Shown: positions 43,952 through 53,491, numbered from the stretch's first letter. The stretch: DNA of 64,000 bases from Hymenobacter glacieicola (GCF_014640315.1 NZ_BMGS01000002.1:62001-126000); one strand, 5' to 3'. The notes: generated by a model from the sequence alone, not told the origin. Translations and numbers: made by a program.

Positions 43952-45274
43952 TTAAAGAGGCTGCAAGAGGCCGACGCCTTCGAGGGCGCTGGCCGCCCGG
44001 TGCAGCAGTGGTAGCGCCAGCCCCGACTGCTCGGCCACGTCCAGCAGGCTACGGCTACCATCCGAAAGATTCAATAGCCACAGCAGCGCCATCTGCCAGT
44101 CGGCACCCTCCTGCCCACCCCCTACGCCCTTGTACAGGCCCCGGCGGCCCAGTTGGGGCTCCCCGTAGGGGCTTAGGTTCCGGTAGGTGTAGTTGCGTTC
44201 CAGCGCCGTGCACAGTGCCTCAGCCAACCGCAGACTCTCGGCCAGTTGCTCAGGCCGCACAAACTCCAGGTTGTCGGCGGAGGTGTGGTACTCGGTAAAC
44301 TCCCCGAACGGCGTGCGCGAAAGGCAGCCGACCGGCAGATTGAACCCCGGCGAGCAGTATTGGCGCTCATCGTACCCATAAGGTAGCCAGGGCCGCACCG
44401 CGTAGGGGCTGCCGAAGTCGCGCAGGACAAGGGCGGCGGTGCGGTCTACCTCGGCGGTGGCGCGGCGGCTTTGCTTGTACGTAAAGCCGCCGGGGCCGCC
44501 CAGCAGCGTAAGCACCAGCCCGTGGCGAATGTGGCCTACCGTATCGCGGTGGCGGCTCAGCCACACAATGGCGCCGATGGTGCCCGGCCCGAACACAAAC
44601 CGGTAGGTGTAGCGGCGCGGCTGCCGGGCCAGCTCCTGGGCCAGAAACACGGCTACGGCCAGCCCCGAGAGATTGTCATTGGCCAGGGAAGGATGGCAGC
44701 AGTGGCAGGAGAGCAGCACTTCCTCCTCGCTGGCGCCCGGTAGCACCAGCTCCCCGTAGGTCAGGGAGCCAGCCTCGTCCAGGGTGCTGTCGATGCAGAC
44801 TTCGTAGTACTCGTCCTGGAGCTGCTCGCGCTGTCGGTGGCTGAGGCAGAACCCCCAGTTGGGCTGGTAGTAGCTGGTGCGGTAAGGAATTAGCTCGGGC
44901 TGCTCAGGCAAGGAAAACAGGTGTTCGTCCAACTCGGCCCGCGAAAACCAGCCGTGCACCGGGGTGCTGTACTGCAGCACGTGCAGGTTATGCTGTCGAA
45001 AGTCGATTAGCCGCTCCCCGGCGGCGTTTTTCACCCAGGCGTCGCGGATGATCCACTCGGCGGGCACGGTCCAGTCGAGGGCGGGCGTGCCGCTGGGCAC
45101 CTCGTGCACCCGCAAGCCCGGCAGGTATTCGCGCAGCACGGCCAAGGTTTCGCGCACGCCCGGCCCGGTCAGGCTGCGCCCCAGCGGAAACAGGCGGGCC
45201 ACCAAGGCGTGCATGGCCGCCCCGGGGGTAGGAGCCGCGGTAAGGGTAGCAAGAATAGGCGCAGGGGTAGGCAT
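43952..45274 (-). CDS. DUF4910 (DUF2172) aminopeptidase-like protein
   Basis: 440 aa cytoplasmic protein. An M28-like metallopeptidase core is visible: LSCHCCHPSLANDNLSGLAVAVFLAQEL with likely metal ligands, then FGPGTIGAIVWLSRH and SADNLEFVRPEQL. The PLGRSLTGPGVRETL start is the family hallmark. The last ~80 residues look like a winged helix. The family is repeatedly found in surface-polysaccharide loci, and a peptidase activity there has not been established to my knowledge. Start is nine bases after the C-methyltransferase stop, so the genes are one transcript. Confidence 0.85.
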   Translation of the reverse strand: MPTPAPILATLTAAPTPGAAMHALVARLFPLGRSLTGPGVRETLAVLREYLPGLRVHEVPSGTPALDWTVPAEWIIRDAWVKNAAGERLIDFRQHNLHVLQYSTPVHGWFSRAELDEHLFSLPEQPELIPYRTSYYQPNWGFCLSHRQREQLQDEYYEVCIDSTLDEAGSLTYGELVLPGASEEEVLLSCHCCHPSLANDNLSGLAVAVFLAQELARQPRRYTYRFVFGPGTIGAIVWLSRHRDTVGHIRHGLVLTLLGGPGGFTYKQSRRATAEVDRTAALVLRDFGSPYAVRPWLPYGYDERQYCSPGFNLPVGCLSRTPFGEFTEYHTSADNLEFVRPEQLAESLRLAEALCTALERNYTYRNLSPYGEPQLGRRGLYKGVGGGQEGADWQMALLWLLNLSDGSRSLLDVAEQSGLALPLLHRAASALEGVGLLQPL

Positions 45275-45282
45275 CAGCAGAG

Positions 45283-46596
45283 TTACTCGTACACCTGCAC
45301 TTCCGGAATGGGCACCACAAAGCGCCCGCCCCAGTCGCGGATGTCCTGCATCTGCTCCATAATCTCCTCGCGCAGGTTCCAGGGCAGAATCAGCACGTAG
45401 TCGGGTTGGGTTTGGCGGATCCGGTCGGGGTGGCAGATGGGAATGCGCGTGCCGGGCAGGAAATTGCCCTGCTTGTGCGGGCTTACATCCACGGTGTACT
45501 CCAGAAAATCAGTCCGGATACCGCAGTAGTTCAGCAAGGTATTGCCCTTACCCGGGGCCCCGTAGCCCACCACGCTTTTACCGTCGCGCCGGGCCTCAAT
45601 CAGGAACTCGAGCAGCTTGCGCTTGGTTTGCTTGGCGTTTTCCTCGAATTGGCTGTAGTAGGCCAGGTCCGTAATGCCGGCGGCCAGCTCCCGCTCCCGC
45701 AGGGCCCCTACCCGCTCCGTAACGGGCCAGGCTGGGCTGGCGCTGTGGCGAGCGAAAATGCGCAGGGACCCACCATGAGTAGGGAGTTCCTCCACATCAA
45801 AGAGGGTCAGGCCATGATGGGCGAAAATACGCTCCACGGTGTAGAACGACAGGTAGCTGAAGTGCTCGTGATAAATGGTATCGAACTGATTTCCCTCCAT
45901 CAGGCGCAGCAAGTGCGGAAACTCCATGGTAATAACGCCGTCGGGCTTGAGCAGCAGGCCCATACCGGCCACGAAGTCGTTGATGTCGGGCACGTGGGCC
46001 AGCACGTTGTTGCCCAGCAGCAAGTCGGCCTGCCCCGATAGCTCGGCCACGTAGCGGGCAGTTTCGCACCCGAAAAAGCGCACCAGCGTGTTAATGCCCT
46101 TGGCCTGGGCGTAGCCGGCTACGTTGGAGGCCGGCTCGATGCCCAGGACCGGGACTTCCTTCTCTACGAAGTATTGCAGCAGGTAGCCGTCGTTGGAGGC
46201 TACCTCCACTACCAGGCTGTTCTTATTCAGCCCGAACCGCTCGGTGGCCATGTCGGTGTAGCGGCGGGCGTGGCGCAGCCAGGAAGCGGAATACGAGGAG
46301 AAGTAGGCGTAATCGTTCTGAAAGATTTCCTCTGAGGTCACAAACTCATCGAGTTGCACCAGAAAGCAGCTACGGCACACCCGGGCATGCAGGGGGTAGA
46401 AGGCCTCGGCGCGGTTATACTCGTGGGGTCGGACGTGGTTCTGGCACAGCGGCGAGGTGCCCAGGTTTACGAAGGTGAAATCCAGGGGCGCCCCGCAAAA
46501 GCGGCACGGACTAGCCGGCGGCTCAACGGGTTCCGGCTGGGGTTGGTAGGTAAGGAGGGGAGCGGCGGCGGAGACAAATGGGGAAAGCTGTTCCAT
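45283..46596 (-). CDS. Sugar C-methyltransferase-type SAM enzyme with zinc motif
   Basis: 437 aa in the three-part layout of TylC3/NovU-like C-methyltransferases. An N-terminal zinc domain has Cys31, Cys34, Cys74 and Cys77 (CRFCG and CRSC). The SAM domain begins VVEVASNDGYLLQYF. A C-terminal domain (VVGYGAPGKGNTLLNYCGI) binds the sugar nucleotide in relatives. Known members methylate C3 of 4-keto sugars before reduction. In this cassette it suggests a branched, methylated CDP-sugar. SAM use links it only loosely to the riboswitch far away. Confidence 0.9.
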   Translation of the reverse strand: MEQLSPFVSAAAPLLTYQPQPEPVEPPASPCRFCGAPLDFTFVNLGTSPLCQNHVRPHEYNRAEAFYPLHARVCRSCFLVQLDEFVTSEEIFQNDYAYFSSYSASWLRHARRYTDMATERFGLNKNSLVVEVASNDGYLLQYFVEKEVPVLGIEPASNVAGYAQAKGINTLVRFFGCETARYVAELSGQADLLLGNNVLAHVPDINDFVAGMGLLLKPDGVITMEFPHLLRLMEGNQFDTIYHEHFSYLSFYTVERIFAHHGLTLFDVEELPTHGGSLRIFARHSASPAWPVTERVGALRERELAAGITDLAYYSQFEENAKQTKRKLLEFLIEARRDGKSVVGYGAPGKGNTLLNYCGIRTDFLEYTVDVSPHKQGNFLPGTRIPICHPDRIRQTQPDYVLILPWNLREEIMEQMQDIRDWGGRFVVPIPEVQVYE

Positions 46597-46643
46597 AACC
46601 AGAGGAAAGAAAATAAGAGCGGAGCCGCCGGACTCAACCCGGC

Positions 46644-47999
46644 TTAGAGCACGGGTTGAGGTACCGTTAGCGGAGCGGAAGGCGAGGCAGTAGAGAGGTC
46701 GGGCTGCTGGAAGTAAGCCGCCTGCTCCCGACGCAGCTGGTCAATCAGCCGGCCTTCGGGTATAATCACGTCATCGTAGGTCAGCACCTGGTCCTTGGGC
46801 ACGTCGTGGCGCAGAATGCACCCTTCGGCCACACCGATGGGTAGCAGGTTCTCGCGCTGGGTTACGTCGGCGTTTTCGGCCAGGCCATAGGTGTGGTAGT
46901 GCCCGATGCCATCGAGCACCTGGCCGGCGTGCAGGTCAATTTTGGCAGCCGTGACTACCTCCACGCACATCGGGCCGGCCGGCGCCAGGGCCGCATCCTG
47001 AAACAGCACGGCCCGGGCTACGGTGGTAGGGGTTTCAAAGTGGCACAGGTGGTAGGGCGTGTAGAAGCAGTACAGCGGCCCTGGCCCCAGCTTGTAGAGC
47101 TTGAGGTAGTGCTGCTGCACGGGGTCATCAATGGTGCCCAGCACGAACACGCCGGGCCCGGGCTCCGCTCCCACCACATAATCTACAATGCCCGGACCAC
47201 CGTTGAGCAGCAGCTCATGCGGGTACCAGTCGGCGGCCTGGGTAACGGGCGTGCCGGAAGCCACGGTGGGGCCCAGCATGCCGCGGCGGGCTACGCGCAT
47301 ACCCAGGGCATTGGCTACTACGGCCTGCTCAAAGCTGATTTTGCTACCATCGGCGAAGCTGGTCACCATGCTCGGGTTCTGGCCCCACTGCCGCGCAAAG
47401 CCTTCCTGAGTGGTCGGGTTGCGGTAAGGGTCGTGGAGGCCTTTGATGTTGCCGCAGAGCACGGGCGTAACGCCCAAGCCTTTCACGAAGCGGGCCAGGT
47501 TCAGGGTTACGCCGGGCTGGTCGCCATCGGCCACGGTGTACACTACCCCGGCGCGGTCGGCGTATACTTTCAGAATGGGCCCCACGGTGCCGTCGAGCTC
47601 CGCATTGAGCAGCACAATGTGCTTGCCGTGCCGGATGGCTTCCAGCACCACGTGCGCCCCGTGTTCCACGGCGCCGGTTACCTCAATAATAGCCTCAATG
47701 CCGGCGGCCCGGCTCAGCAGCAGGGCATCATCGGTAATGGCGGGGCGGCCCTGGGCCACGCAGGCTTCCAGCTGGGCTACCGTACTAACCTCGGCCACGT
47801 CCACTACCCCGGCTTCGGCGTAAATGGCGCGGGCTTTTTCGGGGGTGCGGTTGGCAATGGCCACCAGCTCCATACCGGGCACGTAGCAGCAAATCTGCCG
47901 GGCTACGCCCCGGGCCATGAAGCCGGCCCCTATCATCGCCACCCGAATGGGCCGGCCCTCGCGCTGGCGCTGCTGCAGCGCGTTATCAATGATGAGCAT
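46644..47999 (-). CDS. NAD(P)-dependent oxidoreductase with SAF domain
   Basis: 451 aa. Rossmann fold starting IRVAMIGAGFMARGVARQI, with EVTGAVEHGAHVVLEAI and HIVLLNAELDGTVGPILK, in the homoserine-dehydrogenase-like pattern. The C-terminal ~110 residues form an SAF domain (ENLLPIGVAEGCILRHDVP). The family is a regular member of cytidylyltransferase-linked sugar cassettes; its reaction there is not established. Overall length and motifs are intact. Spacing to neighbours is 48 and 107 bases, same strand. Confidence 0.85.
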   Translation of the reverse strand: MLIIDNALQQRQREGRPIRVAMIGAGFMARGVARQICCYVPGMELVAIANRTPEKARAIYAEAGVVDVAEVSTVAQLEACVAQGRPAITDDALLLSRAAGIEAIIEVTGAVEHGAHVVLEAIRHGKHIVLLNAELDGTVGPILKVYADRAGVVYTVADGDQPGVTLNLARFVKGLGVTPVLCGNIKGLHDPYRNPTTQEGFARQWGQNPSMVTSFADGSKISFEQAVVANALGMRVARRGMLGPTVASGTPVTQAADWYPHELLLNGGPGIVDYVVGAEPGPGVFVLGTIDDPVQQHYLKLYKLGPGPLYCFYTPYHLCHFETPTTVARAVLFQDAALAPAGPMCVEVVTAAKIDLHAGQVLDGIGHYHTYGLAENADVTQRENLLPIGVAEGCILRHDVPKDQVLTYDDVIIPEGRLIDQLRREQAAYFQQPDLSTASPSAPLTVPQPVL

Positions 48000-48106
48000 C
48001 TGAGTTCAATTAAGTAAGTACAGCTGACTGTTCCAGGGCAACCTTACGCCGCCAAGACCTCGCTCACCGTCCGTTCCCTCCACCGCCTTGGCTTGCGTAT
48101 TTCGTT

Positions 48107-48661
48107 TTAACTACCGATTGTTTCAGGCACGCGCAGCCGGAAATCCGGGTGCTGCTGGTCCTTCTCGGAAATGATGGTGGGGGCAATGGGCCACTGAATG
48201 CCAATGGCCGGGTCGTTCCAGCGCAGGCCCCGCTCAAAGCCGGGCGCATACTTGGCCGACACCTGGTAGCCGACATCGGTATTGTCTTGCAGGGTGATGA
48301 AGCCGTGGGCGAAGCGGCCGGGCACGAACAGCATGCGGAATGAGTCGGCGGTTAGCTCCACGCCCAGCCACTGTCCGTAGGTAGGCGACTCTTCGCGCAG
48401 GTCCACAATCACATCGTAAATGGCGCCGCGCGTGCAGCGCACCAGCTTGGTTTCCTCGTGCGGGGCCAGCTGCAGGTGCATGCCGCGCAGGGTGCCGCGC
48501 CGCGGGTTAGACGATACGTTGGCTTGCACGGGGGGCATCAGGATGCCGTGGGCCGCAAACTCATCGGCGCACCAGGAGCGGGCAAAAAACCCTCGGTCGT
48601 CGGCCATGCGGTCCACGTCAATAATAAACGCGCCAGGCAGCTCAGTTTCGGTGAAAATCAT
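48107..48661 (-). CDS. dTDP-4-dehydrorhamnose 3,5-epimerase-like (RfbC family)
   Basis: 184 aa cupin. Signature segments: MADDRGFFARSW, RRGTLRGMHLQLAPHEETKLVRC with the catalytic His, PGRFAHGFITL and YAPGFERGLRWNDPAIGIQWP. Classic RfbC acts on dTDP-4-keto-6-deoxyglucose; no RmlA or RmlB is here, and the cassette has a cytidylyltransferase instead. So it more likely epimerises a CDP-linked keto sugar at C3 and/or C5. The true substrate is uncertain. Confidence 0.88.
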   Translation of the reverse strand: MIFTETELPGAFIIDVDRMADDRGFFARSWCADEFAAHGILMPPVQANVSSNPRRGTLRGMHLQLAPHEETKLVRCTRGAIYDVIVDLREESPTYGQWLGVELTADSFRMLFVPGRFAHGFITLQDNTDVGYQVSAKYAPGFERGLRWNDPAIGIQWPIAPTIISEKDQQHPDFRLRVPETIGS

Positions 48662-48751
48662 AGGTAGGTGATTGGAGATGAGACAAGGGGCGGAACACGC
48701 GCGGGGCGTAAACCGGCGGCGCCCACTGCGCGGAATATGCTGTATAAGGTC

Positions 48752-49846
48752 TTAGGCAATTACCGGGGCGGGCGCCAGCACGGGCCGGGCCGCCACGGCA
48801 CGCGCCCAGCTCAGGTCGTCACTTAATTCGTGGGTTTCGCGCAGGCCGGTGAGCACGCGCAGGCGCATCAGCTCCGAGGAGCGGAAGGCCGCGTCGCGGA
48901 AGTTCATGCCCAGCAGGCCGTCGCGCAGCTCGTCAATGGTATCGGCGAGGGTGCGGCGGGGCTGATGGGTGGGGGCCAGTTCCCGGTACAAACTAAAGTC
49001 GACCCGGTAGGAACGCTTATCGGGTGGGGCGGCCGCGTTCAGGCTAACCCGCGTACCGGGCAAGGAGTCGGCTACGGCGTAGGCCAGCTCGCGGACCTGG
49101 TAGTTCCACTGCTCCGAGCCGGTATTTACGGCCAGGAACGTGCCGCCTACCTCGGCGGGCCGGCCGATGGCCCATTCAATGGCCCGGGCCATGTCCTGCA
49201 CGTGAATGAGGGGGCGCCAGGGCGTACCATCACTTAGAATGCTGATTTCGCCGGCGGCTACGGCTCCGGCCACAAAGTCGTTGACTACCAGATCCAGGCG
49301 CAGCCGGTCGCTCCAGCCGCAGGCCGTGGCAAAGCGCAGGCAGGTAATCAGGAAGTTGTCGTCGGCCAGGGGGCGCAGGTCCTGCTCGGTCATGACCTTA
49401 GAGCGGGCGTAAGCCGTCAAGGGGTTTAGCTCCGAGGTTTCCGTCTTGGCCCCCTCGCCACCGGCCCCGTACATGCTGCACGAAGAGGCAAAGATGAAGG
49501 AACTGACGCCGGCGGCCTTGGCCTGGCGGGCCAGCTCAAGGCCGGCCCGGTAGTTTACGTCCAGCGTTACCTGCTCATAGGTCTGGCCCATGGGGTCGTT
49601 GCTGATGGCAGCCAGGTTCACTACCGCATCCACGCCCTCCAGTAGGCCGGCGGGCAGTTGGCGAATGTCGCCGAAAATCTGCCGGTCCAGGCGCGACTCG
49701 GGCAGGCGTCGGGCTCCGGTGAGGCAGTGGGCAAAGTAGCCCATGTCGTAGCCAATCAGCTCCGCCTGCGGAAATTGCTGACGCAGATGGCGCACTACGC
49801 CCGGGCCCACATAGCCCATATTACCCGTGATAAGGATTCGTTGCAT
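48752..49846 (-). CDS. NAD-dependent epimerase/dehydratase (extended SDR)
   Basis: 364 aa. Cofactor motif GNMGYVGPGVVRHL, NLAAISNDPMG, SSCSMYG and YxxxK in YARSKVMTE. It lacks features of classic CDP-glucose 4,6-dehydratase (RfbG), so whether it makes the 4-keto-6-deoxy intermediate or a later step is unclear. It follows rfbF on the same strand across a repeat-rich 120-base gap. No other dehydratase for a CDP-sugar is seen in the window. Confidence 0.85.
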   Translation of the reverse strand: MQRILITGNMGYVGPGVVRHLRQQFPQAELIGYDMGYFAHCLTGARRLPESRLDRQIFGDIRQLPAGLLEGVDAVVNLAAISNDPMGQTYEQVTLDVNYRAGLELARQAKAAGVSSFIFASSCSMYGAGGEGAKTETSELNPLTAYARSKVMTEQDLRPLADDNFLITCLRFATACGWSDRLRLDLVVNDFVAGAVAAGEISILSDGTPWRPLIHVQDMARAIEWAIGRPAEVGGTFLAVNTGSEQWNYQVRELAYAVADSLPGTRVSLNAAAPPDKRSYRVDFSLYRELAPTHQPRRTLADTIDELRDGLLGMNFRDAAFRSSELMRLRVLTGLRETHELSDDLSWARAVAARPVLAPAPVIA

Positions 49847-49848
49847 AC

Positions 49849-49968
49849 GGTGAAGTGGTGAGATGGTGAGATAGTGAAATGGTGAGCTAACAGTGTTAAT
49901 GGCGCGTGTTGGGCGGTTCAGGCCGCCAGAACGTCAAACTCACCATTCCACCATCTCACCAGTTCACC
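49849..49968. repeat. GTGAGATGGTGA-type inverted repeat
   Basis: A GTGA-rich arm at 49849-49886 and a near-perfect reverse-complement arm at 49939-49968 flank a short GC-rich centre. It fills the gap between the SDR and rfbF genes. Its unit resembles the microsatellite arms at 570-800, including the GAGATGGTGA variant just before that tract. Confidence 0.85.
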
Positions 49969-49969
49969 T

Positions 49970-50860
49970 TTAGTCGGCGGGCATAATGGTGGGGGCCGCT
50001 ACCCGCTGATTCGGGGGAGCTACCACGGGCGTGGCCAGGATGTCGGCTAGCACGGGGTCCGGCTCCGCTGATTCGGGGTCGTTGCTCCATACTTTCCACT
50101 GGGCGCGGCCCTGCTGCCACATTTCCTCCAGCATGTTCTTGTCGCGCAGCGTATCCATGGGCTGCCAGAAGCCCGTGTGCCGGAAGGCGGCCAGCCGGCC
50201 CTCTGAGGCCAGACGCTCCAGCGGGGCCTTTTCCCACACCGTCTCGTCGCTGTCAATGTAGTCGAACACGGAGGGCTCCAGCACAAAGAAGCCGCCGTTA
50301 ATCCAGGGGGTTTCGCCGCCCTCGGGCTTTTCCGTGAAGCTGGAAACCAAGCTACTGGATTCCTGCAGGTTAAATACGCCAAAGCGGCCGGGTTGGCGCA
50401 CGGCCGTGAGGGTAGCCAGGGCACCCTGCTGGCGGTGGTAGCGCACGGCTTCCCGAATGTTAACATCCCCTACCCCGTCGCCGTAGGTCAGGCAAAACGT
50501 TTCGTTGTCTACGTAGTCGCGCACCCGGCGCAGGCGGCCACCGGTCATGGTTTCCTGGCCCGTGTCTACCAGGGTCACGGTCCAAGGCTCGGCATGGTTA
50601 CGGTGAATCTGCATCTCGTTGCGGTCCATGCGGAACGTCACGTCGGAGTTGTGCAGAAAATAGTCCGAAAAGTACTGCTTGATCATATGGCCCTTGTAGC
50701 CGCAGCAGATAACAAAGTCGCGGATGCCGTGGTGGGCATATATTTTCATGATATGCCACAGGATAGGACGGCCCCCAATTTCTACCATGGGCTTGGGCCG
50801 CACGCCACTTTCCTCGCTGATACGGGTGCCGTAGCCGCCCGCCAGAATTACTGCTTTCAT
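49970..50860 (-). CDS. rfbF: Glucose-1-phosphate cytidylyltransferase
   Basis: 296 aa nucleotidyltransferase. The [13 protein letters not shown] loop and [19 protein letters not shown] are the signature of RfbF, and [29 protein letters not shown] and GRFGVF are also typical. It makes CDP-glucose from CTP and glucose 1-phosphate, thereby feeding the cassette that follows on the same strand. An AT-rich gap of ~250 bases precedes it and may hold its own promoter, though I find no exact consensus. Confidence 0.94.
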   Translation of the reverse strand: MKAVILAGGYGTRISEESGVRPKPMVEIGGRPILWHIMKIYAHHGIRDFVICCGYKGHMIKQYFSDYFLHNSDVTFRMDRNEMQIHRNHAEPWTVTLVDTGQETMTGGRLRRVRDYVDNETFCLTYGDGVGDVNIREAVRYHRQQGALATLTAVRQPGRFGVFNLQESSSLVSSFTEKPEGGETPWINGGFFVLEPSVFDYIDSDETVWEKAPLERLASEGRLAAFRHTGFWQPMDTLRDKNMLEEMWQQGRAQWKVWSNDPESAEPDPVLADILATPVVAPPNQRVAAPTIMPAD

Positions 50861-51111
50861 ACGCGTGAGGGATTGTAACTAAAAGGTCAATAAAGAAGTC
50901 AGCGAGAAGAGCGCAAGCACCATGTTGAGCACTACTTATACAGCGCTAAAGTTCCTGAAATATAAAGATAATTGTAATATTGTCAATAATTATTATCAAT
51001 ATTTTTAAAATAAAGTAAAAATAAAATCAGCATTGTACAGATTATAACCCACGCAAAATCACCCCATACCACACCTAGTAGCATAGGGCATTTGCAAGAA
51101 TTACTTGAATA

Positions 51112-51894
51112 TTAAGTAGTAGGCCGGGGCATGGGCCTGCCTACTACATGCGAGGCCGCGCGCCGGGTGAGCAGGTATACAAACCGGGTGTTGGTTACCA
51201 GGTAGCGACGCCACAAGCGGCGGGGCTCCAGCCACAGGCGGTAAGCCCACTCCAGCCACAGGCGGCGGGCCCACAGCGGCAAGCGCGGCTCCAGGCCGGC
51301 GTACACCGGAAACGCCTGTCCTACCCCCAACATACATGCCCGAACTCGCCCCTGGTGGGCGGCCATCCAGCGTTCCTGCCGGGGACAGCCCAGGGCTACA
51401 AACAGCAAATCGGGGTCGGCGGCGTTAATGGCGGCTATTTCTGCCGCGTCTTCTTCGGGCGTAAGAGCCCGGAATGGTGGGGAGTGCATCCCAGCAATGC
51501 GCAGGGTAGGCAGCTCCCGCCGGGCCCGGGCCACCATGGCCGTCAGCACCTCATTGGTAGTGCCATAGAAATACACGGACTGTCCGCTCTCGGCCGCCGC
51601 TTCTAGCAGGGCCGGCAGCAAATCCATGCCAGCCACGCGGGGCTGCTCAGGGCTGTCGGGGTTAAGCCAGTGCACGGCCGCGGCCACGGGGCTACCGTCG
51701 GGGGCTACCACGGCAGCCTCGCGCAACAGCTGCCGAAACTCCGGGTCGCGCTGGGCTTCTACTACCATGTGCACATTGGCAAAGCACACGTACGCCGACA
51801 CGCGGGCCTTCCCCAACTCCAGGATAGTGGCCACGAAGTCGGTTACCGAACCAGTGGAAATCCAGGAATCCAGGACGGGTACCTTTGGAAGCAT
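51112..51894 (-). CDS. WecG/TagA/CpsF family glycosyltransferase (GT26)
   Basis: 260 aa. Family blocks are clear: YVCFANVHMVVEAQRDPEF, VAPDGSPVAAAVHWL, the FYGTTNEVLTAM segment, FVALGCPRQERWM and LEWAYRLWLEPRRLWRRYL. GT26 enzymes add the second sugar to an undecaprenyl-diphosphate-linked residue. It lies directly after the initiating phosphoglycosyltransferase, which agrees with that order of action. No transmembrane helix; peripheral membrane association is usual. Confidence 0.93.
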   Translation of the reverse strand: MLPKVPVLDSWISTGSVTDFVATILELGKARVSAYVCFANVHMVVEAQRDPEFRQLLREAAVVAPDGSPVAAAVHWLNPDSPEQPRVAGMDLLPALLEAAAESGQSVYFYGTTNEVLTAMVARARRELPTLRIAGMHSPPFRALTPEEDAAEIAAINAADPDLLFVALGCPRQERWMAAHQGRVRACMLGVGQAFPVYAGLEPRLPLWARRLWLEWAYRLWLEPRRLWRRYLVTNTRFVYLLTRRAASHVVGRPMPRPTT

Positions 51895-52014
51895 AAGGTA
51901 GAGCTGTGAGGTAGAGAGAGTTGAATTCAGCGTGTGTATATGGCCTGGAGCGGTACTGCTCTTACAGCTGGAGGAACAGCAAACTCACTTGTTCACCAGC
52001 TCGCCTTTACACTA

Positions 52015-53418
52015 CTAATAGGCGTTCTTCTCGCCTTTCACCATATTCCAAAGCGTGAGGCCGATAATTTTCATATCGAGGCCGAACGACCAGTTTTCCA
52101 CGTATTTCAGGTCGTACTCCACGCGTTTTTCCATGGTGCCTGCCTCGCGGGTTTCGCCCCGGAAGCCGTTCACCTGGGCGTAGCCGGTAATGCCGGGCGT
52201 TACGGCGTGGCGCATCTGGTAGGTGCGGATATGCTTGCTGTACTCTTCCAGCTGCGAAATCATGTTGGGCCGGGGGCCTACCACCGACATGTGCCCGAGC
52301 AGGACGTTGAAAAACTGAGGCAGCTCGTCGAGGTTGTACTTACGCAGGTACTGGCCCACGCGGGTGATGCGGGAGTCGTTTTTGGTGGCCTGCAACTCGC
52401 TCTGGCCGTGGTCGGTGCGCATGGTGCGCAGCTTGTAACACGGAAAAAGCTGGTTGCGCTTGCCGGGCCGCATCTGTTTAAAGAACACCGGTCCGCGCGA
52501 ATCCAGCTTGATCAGCAGGGCCAGGGCCGTCAACACGAACGGGAACACACCCAAAATAATGACCAGCGAAAAGGCAATATCAAACAGGCGCTTCAGCATC
52601 TGGTTGGTGCGGATGCCCAGGGGTGCGTGCCGAATCGTCAGGATCGGCATGTGGTCGTAGAAGTACACGTTCACATCTTTACGGACGGTGCCGCGGAAAT
52701 CGGGGACAATACGGAACGACAGGAAATGGTCATCGGCGAAGCGCGACAAGTCTTCAATCAGCTGCCGGCGGTCCAGGGGCATGGCGAAGTAGATTTCGTC
52801 TACCTGGTCGCGCACGCAGAAGCTTTTTAGGTCTGAAACGCGGCCACGCACCAAGTGCTTTAGTCCGGCGGGCACGTGCTCGGTGCTATCCGTGAAAAAG
52901 CCCATGAACTGGTTGGCAATCGGGTCGTGCGACTCCAGGAAGCGGTAGAGTTCCTGGCCGCTGGCCCCGGCCCCTACAATTACGAAGCGGCTGTGGGGCC
53001 GCGCCAGGTGGGTATGATAGGCCCGGTAGAGAAACGTTATCAGAAAGCGCCCCGCTACTACGGCCGTGACGGAGAAGCTGTACACCGAAAACAGGTAGCG
53101 TACGGGCAGCCAGTACATGCGCATGGCTACTACCGCTAGTAGCACAATGCCGGCGTGCAGCAGGAAGGTGCGCATCAGGTGCAGCAGCTTCTCTGGGTAG
53201 GTAATTAGCCGGTCAGTGCGGTATATGTTGGCAAACTGCCCCGATATAATCCACCAGATCAGAGCAAAGATGGCGTAGAAGAAGGGGTAATAGCCCCCGA
53301 AATACCAGTTGCCTAGAAATAAATAACCAGCTACTCGAAAAGCCCCGAAAATCAGCAATACGTCTACCAGAGGCAGAATAAAGCGCGATGTATCAGAGTA
53401 ATGTCTGTAGCGTTCCAT
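52015..53418 (-). CDS. Initiating polyprenyl glycosylphosphotransferase (WcaJ/PssY-like)
   Basis: 467 aa. Four N-terminal transmembrane helices, a CoA-binding-like middle domain (SRFVIVGAGASGQELYRFL) and the C-terminal bacterial sugar transferase domain: KRLFDIAFSLVIILGVFPFV, DSRGPVFFKQMRPGKRNQLF, YKLRTMRTD and NLDELPQFFNVLLG. Such enzymes start repeat-unit synthesis by transferring glucose-1-phosphate or a related sugar phosphate to undecaprenyl phosphate. First gene of the minus-strand block. A candidate promoter lies ~75 bases upstream. Confidence 0.95.
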   Translation of the reverse strand: MERYRHYSDTSRFILPLVDVLLIFGAFRVAGYLFLGNWYFGGYYPFFYAIFALIWWIISGQFANIYRTDRLITYPEKLLHLMRTFLLHAGIVLLAVVAMRMYWLPVRYLFSVYSFSVTAVVAGRFLITFLYRAYHTHLARPHSRFVIVGAGASGQELYRFLESHDPIANQFMGFFTDSTEHVPAGLKHLVRGRVSDLKSFCVRDQVDEIYFAMPLDRRQLIEDLSRFADDHFLSFRIVPDFRGTVRKDVNVYFYDHMPILTIRHAPLGIRTNQMLKRLFDIAFSLVIILGVFPFVLTALALLIKLDSRGPVFFKQMRPGKRNQLFPCYKLRTMRTDHGQSELQATKNDSRITRVGQYLRKYNLDELPQFFNVLLGHMSVVGPRPNMISQLEEYSKHIRTYQMRHAVTPGITGYAQVNGFRGETREAGTMEKRVEYDLKYVENWSFGLDMKIIGLTLWNMVKGEKNAY

Positions 53419-53491
53419 AAGCTGAGAAGAAAGGTGCTAAGGAAACTAAACGGTGAAAAAATGCAGAAAGACCAACTACCTACTTACCGAA

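Noticed and set aside
46893..48017. 374-codon plus-strand frame antisense to the SAF oxidoreductase gene
   Set aside because: Same GC-bias effect; the His/Gly/Ala-rich translation has no domain.
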